Source: Xiphophorus maculatus (taxonomy: Eukaryota; Chordata; Actinopteri; Cyprinodontiformes; Poeciliidae). From it: DNA of 64,000 bases. Shown here piece after piece: positions 1-11,800 of this stretch; position 1 is the first letter of the stretch, and each line of letters starts with the position of its first letter. The position numbers were made by a program, and so were the translations under genes. The notes beneath the pieces are model-generated. The model searched no databases, was not told the origin of the DNA, and saw only the letters and a program-made list of their open reading frames with translations. The DNA is taken from the NCBI RefSeq assembly GCF_002775205.1, contig NC_036444.1, forward strand, positions 3,204,501 to 3,268,500. The letters run 5' to 3'.

Positions 1-45
1 ATTCACACAAAAACATGAACAGTGAGAGAAAGGAACAAGTTTCAT

Positions 46-597
46 ATGAGAATGCCTCCTGAACCCGATCAGAACGGTTCTTTATTTCGTCCTCCCTCTC
101 ACCCTCTGCGGTCGCTCGTTGATGCTGAAGGAAACGGTTCCAGCAGGAGCGGCAGGCGAGTCCTCTGTGACCTCATACATGGAGAAACGCGGCAGCTGGC
201 GAGTGATTTCAAACACGTGGAACTGAGTGCTGCAGAGGGGATGATTCAGAAAGCAAAATGTTACAATGAAGCATTAAAAGACTGTGATTTTCAGCATTTT
301 CTAAACATTATGGAGAGTTTAACTCAAGCTGTTTTACATGTCACACCTGGTCCTCCCTCCAACAAAGGCCTTGATGTGCAGATCCACTGGTATGTCTTTA
401 GGGGGGATGATGGGGACTCGGACACAGCCCGACAGGTTCTGGACACTTGGATGGACAACGTGACTCTCGCCCTCAAATATTCCCTCAGCAAAGATGAGAA
501 CCGCACGGATGATTGTTTCTGGAGAGAAAGCGTCACACAGACAGTAATTCTAGCAGATTTGCTGAGAACACAGATGCTTAACATACATGGAGTGTGA
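46..597 (+). CDS. Unrecognised ORF, antisense in a BBS2 intron
   Basis: An open frame of 183 codons runs from the first in-frame ATG (46) to a TGA at 595-597. The frame is open from 19, just after an in-frame stop at 16-18. It could be an intronless gene or the last exon of a plus-strand gene entering from the left. The product looks soluble: no signal peptide or membrane segment, a Gly/Ser/Arg-rich start, then a probably helical second half with an F-W-x-E-x-V pattern near the end. It ends 11 bp before BBS2 exon 10 on the other strand, so it lies inside a BBS2 intron. I do not recognise the family. There is a faint, unverified resemblance to the C-terminal part of the meiotic protein MEI4. 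The length and protein-like composition favour real coding over chance. Confidence 0.45.
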   Translation: MRMPPEPDQNGSLFRPPSHPLRSLVDAEGNGSSRSGRRVLCDLIHGETRQLASDFKHVELSAAEGMIQKAKCYNEALKDCDFQHFLNIMESLTQAVLHVTPGPPSNKGLDVQIHWYVFRGDDGDSDTARQVLDTWMDNVTLALKYSLSKDENRTDDCFWRESVTQTVILADLLRTQMLNIHGV

Positions 598-608
598 GAA
601 GGAGCAAC

Positions 609-3600
609 CATTTGGAGTTGAGATGCTAAGCTCTACATGAGCCTTCTGGGCCTCCGTAGCAGCTCTGACAGACAGTGTTGTCTGCAGCTGAGTGTTTGCT
701 GGTATTACCCCCATCCCGCTGTTTGTCTGTGACACGCCCTGAAACGGAAGGTGTGGGAGAAGGTTAGCATAAAAATTTTTTAAAAACCATGATTCTGGTG
801 TAAATTATTATTAGATTAGATTAGATTAGATTAGATTAGATTAGATTAGATTAGATTAGATTAGATTAGATAGATTAGATTTATTGTCATTGTCCAGTAA
901 ATAGTACAATGAAATGAATAGTACAGCTCTTCTTTAGGCATTTAGAAACAAACAGTGAAAACACATAAGTGTAGACGGTGTGATCTGGAAAAAAATGCTT
1001 CCTTGAACAAGTTAGGATCCGTGTACGGCCTAAACAAAACATGTTCATTGCACAAAATCATCTTTAGACAATGAAATCTGCTCAGGTCTGCCTATTTTGA
1101 ACTCTGTTTTAGGGCGTCAAGTCACTTTAAATCCAAATGATCTGCCGCTGGCTATGCCCTGCAACTCGACGTTTTCACTCACACATGAAAATTGTTGCAA
1201 ACAGAAGCACAATAATGCTACTGTGCATCTTTGAAAAGCAGAAGTGGAGCCTCCTGCACAACCAACAAGAATGCAGCAAGTGGTTTCTGGATGGTAAGTC
1301 AACAACAAAATCACTTGTCTTTTCCACCAGCCATTGTACAACGCATGCAGTGGGAAAACCAGCTGACCAAACATGCCGGGCTTTGCTGGGGTTGCTAGGT
1401 AATAGGCAGTGCTTGCTTCTTTGTGACGTTACGTTCTGGAGGTTTTTGAAATATTTTATTTTACAGACACCAAAAAAACATTGGTCTATTGCCAAAGACC
1501 AGCTGTGTAGTTTGCTTGTGAATTATGAATTTTGCACAAATTCAGAATTTGTCCTAAATTATGAATTTTGCACAAATTATTTTGTTGCTTTAAAACAAAG
1601 CAACAAAATGAGAAAATCTACTGTCAATCTGTGCATGTGTCAGAGTCATTGTCAGAGGTTAAAAATGGTTTGTAAATGAAAAAGAACCATAAATACCTTG
1701 GCATTTTCTTCATAGTTACGCAGCTCCAGCAGCAGGTTCTGCCTGCGCTGGCTGAGCTCCCGAATGCGATCCTGCTCAGCGTTGGAGTCCATCAGATTCC
1801 CTTTCAAATCCTTACTGGCTGGCAGGTAACCACGGACTAGAAAATACAAACATGGCCAAATGTCATTATTTCAAAGGGTGACCAATCAGGTTTTAAAAGA
1901 AAACATTTAGGAGTAACAATATTTAAAATTTTGTAAGAAGGCTTTGAGCTGACGCAGACTGGACTCACCTTCTCCTTCTATGGAGGTGCAGATGAGTTGT
2001 ACCTGTCCGTCTAACCTGTAGTCTCCCTCCACCACTCCAGCTACAGATGAGGAGAAATTGTCCTTAAAGATGACCTCACCTGTGCGGTCGCTTCGCGCAT
2101 CAATCTGAAATGAGAGCTGGACATCAGCAGAGGCTCCAAAGAGCTAAACGCATGAAACAAAAGCTGGAATATATCGCATTCCTGCAGAATGGGCACGGAC
2201 CTTTCCATTGGACCAGCCAGTGATGAGTTCCACAACTCCATCAGCATTCAAGTCAAAGGCATGGATGCTCATTGCATGGTTCTTAGACTGAGTGGAAAGA
2301 TCAGTGTGTAATTAATTAGTAATAATATACAGACGGGTGCAAATTCAAAAGTTTGAACACCTTAGCAGAGGTGTAGTAAAATAAGTTTAAGTAATTACTA
2401 ACAGCAAACCTTGACAGGTTACACACATTCACAAAGTTATTTATCTGCTAGAGATGATTTTCACCGTTGAATGGAAAATACTGTTTATACAAGAACATAA
2501 TTATTCCCTGTACGACTATATAGCCATAGTTGTACGATGGATTGATGAAGAGCTAAAGAGCTCTTTGTCAAAGAAGCAGATTAAAAATACATTTTTTAGT
2601 CATTTCCTATGTTGAGTATTTCCACATTCTGACTACAACTTCCAGTATTTACTGAAGATGTGTCTCTAGACATGTTTTAACATTTTAAATGGTATTAATT
2701 TTAACTGCTCTCTAACTGTTCTATTTTTTTCCTTATTTTTTAGGTTTTCTATTTCAATTAATAATTATTCATCTCGTTACAAACATCCCACAGCATGTTC
2801 ATTATCAATTCCTGTGTTGTTCCAGTGTTTTTCTTACTGCCTACCAGTTTACATGTAGCTTTGGACCTTTTGGACCTTTTGTTATCTTGTTGTCTTAGTG
2901 TTGACAATAAGCAGCAACCCTTTTTCTTTAATATTTCGTGTACATTTAAAATTTGGCATGTTATATTCTAAACTTGACAGCTAAAACGAATTGTAGTCAT
3001 CGTCAGCAGTTTTTTTGTCCACTACTGTCCAGAGGTTCAGAAAAAAATCTGAGGAGTACTCAGCTTTTTTTCTGTTCAAATTGAAAAGCCGCCACAGTGG
3101 GATGTGCATTGCTCAGATTCACACGCCACTTCTTACCTTTACCTGCATTTGGCCGGTGGTAGGTGTCAATTTCAACCAGTAAAAATAGCAGTTTTAGGGT
3201 TGGTGTTGCAAATAAAACAACAGATTTCAGATTTCTGTGAATTAATATTCACCTTAATCCTCCAGTAGCGGGCCGTGCGGTCATACACTCCAACGGTGCC
3301 ATTAGCCAGAGCGTAGCCGAACCTGCTGCCATGCATGTGACACAATGACGTCACAGTCTGTGAAGACGAGAAAGACCCAAAATATTCTGAACTGATATGG
3401 AAGATTATTTAGGTATTTACCAAAGCCAATAATGCTTTTCTTAACTTTATCATTCAAAACAACAACGCAACATGTTTATTTACCTCATTTTCATTCAGTT
3501 CTGAGACGAGCTGATCCTCTTTGAAAACCCTGATGTCAAAGTCCTCAGAACCAACAAGAAGCTGTCAAATAAGAAAAAACTATTATTGTTTGGTATGAAA

Positions 3601-6222
3601 GAACTCTTTGCACAATCTGAATTCATAAGAGTTACAACAACATTTAATTTCTTTTTGGGATCTATAAAGTATTTTTGAAAGTGCAGCACTTCCTTAACAT
3701 TTTTAACCAGGACCTGCAGCTTTTCAAAATAAAAGTTTAATACTTAACTGAGCATGAGCCATTTTGAACAACTGTAAGTTGAAACATTTGGTTTATTTCA
3801 TCAATCTTTTCAGTTGCAATTAAAAAGTAGTAACTTCTCTAAATAGGTTGTTAGGTGGATACCTGAAAATATTTTTTATAAATCAAACACCAGGACATTG
3901 TTGTTATTTTTTTGTACTTTCCAAAACCAGAAAAATACAGGCATATATTATTGATATTATTATTGTATGTTGCAACTGCAATAACAACAGTGATTAACTC
4001 AGATTTTCTCACTCTTCTGCTTCTTTTCCGTCATCACAATGACCTTACCACTCTTCGTTACCTAAAATTGCTAAATACAAAAAAAACACTCTTTCCATGA
4101 ACTATTATCATAAACTATGATAATAGTTTATGATAATGAACTATTATATGACATGCGAAAAAAAGTAATTGCAATATATCATCATTATTACTAACTGTTA
4201 TGCACAATATTTATAAATAATAACTATGGTTAACATCATTACAGCTATAATAATTACAGTATATTATTTTACCAGTGGTAGGAATAACTCTTACTTTTGT
4301 TTTTGAAATAAAAGTAATTAGGTCACACTATTCAGTTTTGGGGTTACTATTGTATTGTAAGAATCACATACAAATCCAAATAACTTCAGATTGCTAAATT
4401 TGATCAGGGATTGTAAACTCTTAGAGTATTTATCATTCAGATTTTGTTCTAATTCTAATAATGTTATTATTGGTTCAAATCTCAGACTTACCTCATTTTT
4501 CCCATCTCCGGTGAAGTCAAAAAGCGCCAAAGACCTAACGTTATCACCAGTTACCTGAGAAAAGGGGAAGTCATAGTTACGACCTAAAGAAATATAGGAG
4601 ATATAAGCTGTGAACACATTTCATGAACATGTTCAGGCAAATAAACAAGTTTTTGAAATGCGCGATACATTAAGGCAACAAAGGAAATGTGTGACGTAGC
4701 ATTTATGCTATTTTTAACAGAGCCTTGACTCAAGTATTCAACCGCGATACAATATTGTTGTTTTCAAAGTCTAAAAGTACTGAATAACTGGTAAATTACA
4801 TAATCAGACAGACCAAAATACAAAGTTAAGGGGATATTTTTTATATTTTTAGGGTGAAAATGACAATAATTCATATACAAAAAATCAGGCAAAAAAATAT
4901 TTTCCGAATCAGCTATTTTCAGTAAAAACATTATAAAACTTTAACAAAAACTGCAGGTGTGTGTGTGGTGAATGTTTTGGTTAAAACATGTTTGTTCTTC
5001 ATTCAGTGGGTAGAGAATCCAAAACTTTTACTCAAGAGCAGCAATACTTCAAAAAATCACAGCACAGTAAAAATACAAATAAAAGTATTTTTTTTCAAGA
5101 AAGTTACTTAAGTAAATGTAATTGAGTGAATGTAACTAGTTACTGCCCAACTCTGAGTATGAGGGTCGGTCACTGATGTTATGGATAGAAATCTTGATTG
5201 TGTCCCTGACACACTAAATTATATTTAGTGTGTTAATCTTTTTAACAAAGATTGTTAACAAAAAAGGTCCTGGAACCCGATTTCAATGTGAACAAAACTC
5301 TTCACTGAGCTACAGTAGATGTTTACAGATTTTTCTGGAAGAATGTCACTTCCATGTTTGTCAGAATTTGTTACACATAAAGGAAAATACATTTACATGT
5401 GATAAGAGTAACAATTTTAACTTGAACTTCAAAGTTATGTCAATTTCTGTTGTCCAAATCACTCTAATTATTTCTGACTTATAATCGGACTGCAACAGTA
5501 ACTGAAGTTATTCTGTGAGATGTATTTGCATCGAATCTTACTGTCCAAAAGTGGTCGTTCCCTTCATAGTCAAAACCTTGCAATGCACAATTCCCTCCGA
5601 TGATGGCGAGAGGAGAGGAGATGTCTCCCAGTTTTCCCAAAACAATGGCATTAGCTCCATCTGTAACCTGGAACAACACAAAACAATTAAAAAACTATGA
5701 ACAAACATCACAAAAAAAGGAGTCTGCTCTACATCCAGTGACCCCAAAGATAGTTCTTCCACTTACGTCTCTGTAAAAAACATCTGTATTGTCGTGAACA
5801 TCATAGGCCAACAGATTGGTCTGAGATCCCACCAGAAGCGTGTCTCCTGTGGTGTTTGGTCCCAGTGTCCCTGCAGTCAAACATGTTACGGCCTGGTTGA
5901 TGTTGAGAAGAGAGATATCAGAGTCCTGGGTGCTCTGGCTCAGTCGATGGGTCGCAGGTCTCTGACCACGATCATGAGGGTTGTGAATGAAAACCTGTAA
6001 ATGAAGAACAGTTAAGGTTAAAATGAAAATATTTGATATACTGTATGTTCCTTCAGCAACTTTGAAGCCTCCTGCAGGCTGAGCAGTTATGCTACATATT
6101 CCCCTCACCTTTCCTGCTTGTGTTGCTGCTGTTAGACATGGGTGCACTCCATCAAACTTTCCAACAGCCACCATGCGGGGGTTAATCTTGTGGTTTAGCT
6201 TCAGTGTGAAGATGGGGACCAT
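609..6222 (-). CDS. bbs2: BBS2, Bardet-Biedl syndrome 2 protein (5' part, coding exons 1-10)
   Basis: BBS2 is a BBSome subunit that helps carry membrane proteins into and out of the primary cilium. Coding exons, in transcript order: 6109-6222, 5767-5994, 5542-5667, 4492-4554, 3484-3561, 3253-3357, 2201-2287, 1969-2104, 1697-1836, 609-738. All joins keep frame and give about 402 residues of the roughly 720 known for the family. The start ATG (6222) opens with [13 protein letters not shown], close to mammalian BBS2. Residues 1 to about 330 are the beta-propeller (markers [46 protein letters not shown]). A coiled coil follows (about 333-359, [20 protein letters not shown]), then the start of the next domain ([13 protein letters not shown]). 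The C-terminal half must lie left of position 1. The exon 10 donor (GTTGCT) is weak. An RFX X-box lies upstream. Confidence 0.95.
811..880. repeat. (TTAGA)n microsatellite
   Basis: About twelve tandem TTAGA units, followed by TAGATTAGAT and then TTTATTGTCATTGTCC. The same microsatellite-plus-tail arrangement appears at 50258 and 57265, suggesting the 3' tail of a retroelement. It is in BBS2 intron 9 and is not a telomeric repeat. Confidence 0.9.
998..1510 (-). mobile_element. Non-autonomous TIR element (family A MITE), reverse copy
   Basis: This segment matches the reverse complement of the element at 10294-10941. It starts with CTTCCTTGAACAAGTTAGG, passes an ACATGTTCATTGCACAAAAT block, and ends near AAGACCAGCTGTG. 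It includes an X-box-like GTTGCTAGGTAAT at 1391-1403. The long plus-strand ORF through it (1137-1679) is a by-product. Ends are approximate. Confidence 0.6.
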
Positions 6223-6430
6223 CGTGACGCGGCCTCCTTGTCCTTAAACAGTGAAACGTAACGTCAAACCGCTTCAGGACAACTTAATGTTTTATCTTGC
6301 TGCTGACACATAACTGTCAAACTACTGGCACGTAAAGCGTGTCTGCGCGTATGTAACCAGTTGGCAATGCGGTTTTTTGCGTCTCTAATGTAATTACAGG
6401 CTTTACCTCAGTCAGACAGCAGCGACTTCT

Positions 6431-6443
6431 GTTGCCTGGCAAC
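6431..6443. promoter_or_regulatory. RFX X-box upstream of BBS2
   Basis: GTTGCCTGGCAAC fits the X-box consensus GTNRCC-N(0-3)-RGYAAC exactly and is a full palindrome. It lies 209 bp upstream of the BBS2 start codon. X-boxes bind RFX factors, and BBS genes are classic ciliary RFX targets, so this is very probably the ciliogenic control site of BBS2. Confidence 0.8.
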
Positions 6444-7543
6444 AGCGACTAGCACGCTAAAGCTGTTCATCTGGCTAATCTCTCTCCGATTTGCGGTGCA
6501 AGAACACAGATTTTACAACCAAATCAGTTCCTTCACTGGTTAACACGTGGTTACTGCTGTAAAATAATTAGAATGCAATAAGGGAATTTTAAAATTACAT
6601 AAAACTAAAAAGTAGGCTAATCATATCAAGTCAGTTCTTTCTAACTAACATCCAAACTCATACGAGGAACATAATATCAAAAAACAGCGACGTCTTGTAA
6701 AAAATCACACCAGGTTGTGTAATTGCTGCCCCGAGCCCCTTCTCAGCTGTAACTGTCCGGGTTTGGTGGACTGAAGTCGGCTAACCAATAGCTACATAGT
6801 TCGGCGTAACGTTTACAGGCTAACTTCCGGTCATTTCTTTTCAAAATAAAACACAACAAAAATAAAATTACAAAATATTTAAATATCTTTTCTCAGAAAG
6901 AAAATACATTTTTGTAAGAAGAAAACGAAAGAGAGAAAAAATACAGAAAGAACATAAAATATTTTTTGGATCAACTATTGAGGGAATTATGAAGATGATG
7001 ATACAAAAAAAGCATATAAAACCTGAGAAAACCTAAAAAGAAGTGAGTGGAGAAAAGATAGGAACAAGGCTCACAAGGATAATAATAACTACTCCTGTTA
7101 TTAGTAGTACTAGTACGATTAAATCGATTATTTTTTAAGCATAGTTTTACCATTGATGATCACATCCTAATCATATTACTAAAATCTTTCTTTTAAATTG
7201 GTCCGAAAAAATTCTTTACATTGATCATAACAGAAACCAACAGAATATCACTAACATAACTCATTTTGTGTTTTAAATCACATACAAATACATGATAATT
7301 CAAACATATATTTCCCTAACTGCTGATTTTAGGAATGTCTCCTAAACATAACAATCCCTCAGGCGGACCTCAGCTGACCCTGATGAGATTGTTTACAGTC
7401 CTGCACAATTTTATTAAAATGGTGTTTCGAGAAATGTAATAGTTATCGTGCAAATGTTAATAGTGATGTGAGAAATGCAACAAAGCAACTGAGAAAGCCT
7501 CTAATACTTCAGATTCAACAGATGACAGATTATAGAAAAACAA

Positions 7544-7615
7544 GGGCTCGTCCGGGATTTGAACCCGGGACCTCTCGCACCCAAAGCGAGAATCATACCC
7601 CTAGACCAACGAGCC
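7544..7615 (-). tRNA. tRNA-Pro (anticodon TGG)
   Basis: On the minus strand this is a 72-nt gene opening GGCTCGTTGGTCTAGGGG. It has a 7-bp acceptor stem (GGCTCGT/ACGAGCC), anticodon loop CTTTGGG, the TTCAAAT T-loop of the B box, and discriminator C. A T-run on the minus strand 3 nt past the 3' end is a Pol III terminator. There is no intron. It looks functional. Confidence 0.95.
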
Positions 7616-7882
7616 ACAAAGTTTGTGTTTCCACAACTATAAAGTCCTGGAGCAAAATTTGACATCTGGAGTAGATGTATGTTTTTGATGTGTGTGCAGC
7701 AGCATCCTCTACTGGTCAGTATCAGAACAGCAAGAACGATTCTTGAAGTTAACCTTGCAATGACTATGTTTTTATTATATTTGATATAATGTGAAAATGG
7801 AAATCTAACTAATAATTAAAATTAACTTAGAATGCAAAATTTTAATTTTGAAAAGGCTGTTTGTTTTATATTTATTTGTCAT

Positions 7883-7883
7883 A

Positions 7884-7934
<51 letters not shown>

Positions 7935-7936
7935 AT
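7883..7936. repeat. (AAAT)n microsatellite
   Basis: About thirteen tandem AAAT units between the two intergenic tRNA-Pro genes. Confidence 0.95.
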
Positions 7937-8327
7937 GTACATTTATTAGATTACCACAGTAATTCTAAACTGCTCAGCAAGTGCAAACATATTGAAAATA
8001 TTTAATTTCTAAAGAAGAAAATTTACTGTGGTATCTGTGAAAGGATTTTGGACTCCTCCTCTTGAGGGAAACTTTTTAATTCTGTCTTAAAGGAGGGTTT
8101 CGGGAAGTGAATGACCCGCTTAAGAAAAAGCCACAGGATCCAATTTTCAAGTCTTACTAAATCACCACAAGATCTCAGTGTTTTGTTGTTTTTTTTGTCT
8201 TGGTTGTTTGCTTTGCAGTTTTTTTCATTATTATTATGTTAAAAAGAAACTGTGTTTTTAATAATCCACTTTGGTTTAAGCTCATTCGGTGTATTCATAT
8301 GAACAGTAGAATGATTCACAGATTGAA

Positions 8328-8457
8328 GTTCATCCATCCATTTTCTGTACGCCCTTGTCCCTAGTGGGGTCGGGAGAGGTGCTGGTGCTTATCTCCAGCT
8401 AACGTTTCGGGCGAGAGGCGGGGTCACCCTGGGCATGTCGCTAGTCTGTCGCACAGA
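8328..8457 (+). repeat. Dispersed teleost repeat (CCATCCATTTTC... type)
   Basis: The segment begins CATCCATCCATTTTCTGTAC and contains CCTTGTCCCTAGTGGGGTC, a signature found very widely in teleost genomes. A shorter second copy in the same orientation lies at 12510-12607. Each copy sits within 300 bp of a tRNA-Pro gene. I cannot assign a named family. Confidence 0.6.
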
Positions 8458-8512
8458 TTGAAGTCATTAAGGTGAATTAATAAAAAAATATTTTACAGTA
8501 AAACCAAAATAA

Positions 8513-8584
8513 GGGCTCGTCCGGGATTTGAACCCGGGACCTCTCGCACCCAAAGCGAGAATCATACCCCTAGACCAACGAGCC
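8513..8584 (-). tRNA. tRNA-Pro (anticodon TGG)
   Basis: The 72-nt gene body is identical to the copy at 7544. Anticodon loop CTTTGGG, intact A and B boxes, discriminator C. The minus-strand 3' flank reads TTATTTTGGTTTT, giving Pol III terminator T-runs. It lies 291 bp upstream of the SETD6 start codon on the opposite strand. Confidence 0.95.
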
Positions 8585-8875
8585 ATCTGAGAAAATCAGG
8601 ACAATATGTCCCAATTTAAAGACATACAGAGCACCGATGTATTGACGTTATGGATAAATACATGTTTTTTGTTTTGACATTATCGCTCTGCAAATACTAT
8701 CAAACCTTCCTTTGAAAATTTTTCAACAAAAATTATTGTATCTGTCCTGCATTTGTCTCAAATAAAGCCTGTCCTGATAGAAACGCCTGCCTACAAGACC
8801 ACGCTCAGGTTAAATTTATCCCAGCTCATGGCAAGCTAAATAGCATTAGCATCCGGCCAGACCTGTAGTCTGACT

Positions 8876-11800
8876 ATGGCGACTGAAGCGAAGCGAGTAA
8901 AGGTTGTAACATTGTTCTGATTTAACACATACAAAAAATATGATACTAACCAACAGATTCACTTTGTATGAAAAAGCGGCGCTCATTTTGAGTTTCATGC
9001 TAACTATTAACTAATGGAGTTCATTAAAATGTTTGTTGTCAAAAGGTCTTGAAGTCCACGAGGCTGCTTCTGTGCGTGTAAACACGTGGATTTGAGAGCG
9101 TGAAAACAGTTCCGGATATCAGTACCTGTTTGATTATTTTTTTTACGCAGGTGGGTGATGCTTCAGAGCGCCTGCAGGACTTCCTCCAGTGGTGTGACAG
9201 AGTCGGTTTGGTCCTCAGTAAAAAGGTTTGTTATTATACTCTGCACTCTGACATCCAGAGTAAACATGCAGTTTCCTCAGTTTTACTGGAACGAAGAGGT
9301 TTTCAGCAGTGGCTGTAAAACAAAAGGATGGATTTGTGAAATAGCATCTCAGTCTAACTGTAGTGTGGAAGATCTGTCATGCTGTGGGCCTGTTTCTCAT
9401 TCAAGGCCTGAGGAATCATAGAGTCTATAAAATAAGTGTATGTTTTCAGTAAAAATCAGGTAGAATCTGTCAGAAAACTAATAATGTGTCTTTATTTGGT
9501 GTCTCAGCAGAATAGTGATCCAAATAAATTGGCCAGAAATGGTTCACCAGACACAGAAAACAACATTCTACCATGGTGGCGTCACAGTTTCTGGGCCTAA
9601 AGTCAATAAAAAACATCAATTCATTTCAAAAATACTTAGTTGATCCCAAAGGGAAAATAAATATTGTAACTCATATTTATTGATAATTCTTCACAGAGTT
9701 ATTATAGATGGTGATGGTTTTGTGCAGGAAAACTCTCCTGTAGCAGACTGTATTACAGCGAATGTGAAAAAGCCTCTGACATTGTTGGGGTTTTTTTAAG
9801 ACAGTCTCATGAAAGATTTTAAAGTGAGTCAAACCCTGGTTCAGTGTGTGACGTTTTTCCTGCCCAGGTGTCTGAAATTGATCCCAGGTTTTTGTCTGCA
9901 GGTGTGCCTGAGCACAGAGGGAACAGTGGCAGATTATGGGATGCTGGCGAAGGAAGACATAGAGGAAGGAGAGATTTTGTTCACCATCCCCAGATCTGCT
10001 CTTCTCCACCAGGAAACAACAAACGTTTCTGGTTTGTTGAAGAAAGGTGATTCTACTGAAAGTGAGTTTTATAACGTCAAAGCTTCCAGATTCTATCAAC
10101 TCCCAAATGTTTTTTGTTTCTGTTTCCACAGAGAAGTCGTCTCTGGAGAGCTCTTCTGGTTGGGTTCCCCTGCTGCTGGCTCTGCTTTATGAGTCCACGT
10201 CTCCCGAGTCCCACTGGAGGACTTACCTCTCCTTGTGGCCTGGCTTCAAAGCGTTGGATCATCCCATGTTCTGGTAGGCTTCACCTACCTTCCTTAAAGA
10301 GGACATTTTATGCAAAATCCACATTTTGCACATTTTTATACTTCCATTTGGGTCTCAACTGCTTCTAAAAACAGGCTTTAAAAAAATCACCCAGCCGATT
10401 TTTAACAAGTTAATGCTTTTTGGTGTCTGGAAAATGAACCATTTCAAAAACCTCCTGATTTTTAAGTCATATTTGACAGCCACATCGCCGTTACCTAGCA
10501 ACCCAAGTGTAGGCGCAGGACATTTTGGTCACCTGGATGCTGGAAAAGACAAATGTTTTATTGTTGACTAACCATCCAGATACCAATTTCTGTATTCTTG
10601 TTGATTCTGCAGGAGGCTCCACTTTTGCTTTTCAAAGATGTATGGTTGTGTATTTGCGCCTCTGTTTACAGCCATTTCCATAACATCAAACTCCATTTTC
10701 TTTCTGTTTCCAAAGTAAAATCAAACCCCCTTCCCAAATATTGAGTTGGGGGGCGTGGCCAGCAGCCGGTTAGTTGGATTTAAAGTGACAGAGGCCCTAA
10801 AACAGATCCTTCTGAAAGGAGCAGACTAAAATCATTATCTGAAAATAATTTTGTACACAAAACAAATGAATTAAACATGTTTTGTACAGAAAACTATTCT
10901 ATTCTAACTTGTTCAAGGAAGCATAAATAGGTCGCCTTTAAGCTCAGCTGAGTGACAGCTTTATGATTTCCTCAGGTCTAAAGAGGAGCGAGACAAACTG
11001 CTGAAGGGAACAGGTATCCCAGAGGCGGTGGCGACAGACTTATCCAACATCCAGAGAGAGTACACAGATATAGTCCTGCCTTTCATAATGAGACATCCGG
11101 AGCTGTGGAACCCCAACACACACACTCTGGAGCTGTACACACAGCTGGTGGCCTTCGTCATGGCCTACAGGTTAGCACACACAGACCCAAAATCTTTACG
11201 TTTTTAAGATTCGTTTTCTCCATATTTCTGAGCCCGTTTCATTTCTGCTTTGACTGAAGCTTCCAGGAGCCGCAGGAGGAAGACGATGATGAAGATGATG
11301 AAGAGCAGAGGGCCCCCAACCCTCCTATGATGGTTCCCATGGCAGACATGCTGAACCACATATCCAAACACAACGCTAACCTGGAGTTCAATCCGGTAAG
11401 GAGGCAATTCCATTTAATCTCATTTACAAAGAGAAAAGAAAAACTTCATTAATTTAAAACTGTTTTCAGCAACACTTAGTGCATGGGGGCCAATCATGCA
11501 CACACTCATACAATATGTGTATGTATATTGTTGGAAAAGTTATCCAACTCAAATGTAAATCTATGTAGTAGGGCTATTGTAGATAGGGAAAAAACAAATG
11601 GAATACATTTCCCCCAGAAAAATCTCAGATATTTATAGAAAAACGTGGAAATTTCTGAAAAGTGGAAAACTGAATCCTTGTTTTCAGGACAGCCTGAAGA
11701 TGGTTTCTGTGCGCCCCATGCGTAAAGGCGAGGAGGTCTTTAACACGTACGGACAGATGGCCAACTGGCAGCTGCTGCACATGTACGGTTTCACGGAGCC

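Larger units (their letters stand above)
6223..8875. other. Divergent intergenic region between BBS2 and SETD6
   Basis: This 2.65 kb spacer separates the start codons of BBS2 (minus) and SETD6 (plus). It holds the BBS2 5' flank with its X-box, two tRNA-Pro genes (7544, 8513), an (AAAT)n tract and a dispersed repeat at 8328-8457. The BBS2 transcript probably starts between about 6250 and 6420. The AT-rich stretch 6830-7330 shows nothing recognisable. Confidence 0.7.

Noticed and set aside
811-880. Interstitial telomere repeat
   Set aside because: The unit is TTAGA, not TTAGGG, and it leads into a retroelement tail.
1137-1679. 180-codon plus-strand open frame
   Set aside because: It crosses a family A MITE and an AT-rich repeat. 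The composition follows the repeat and not a protein.
9868-9901. Alternative earlier acceptor for SETD6 exon 3 (after TGCCCAG)
   Set aside because: It would put the downstream exon out of frame. The acceptor before 9902 restores the conserved [14 protein letters not shown] reading.
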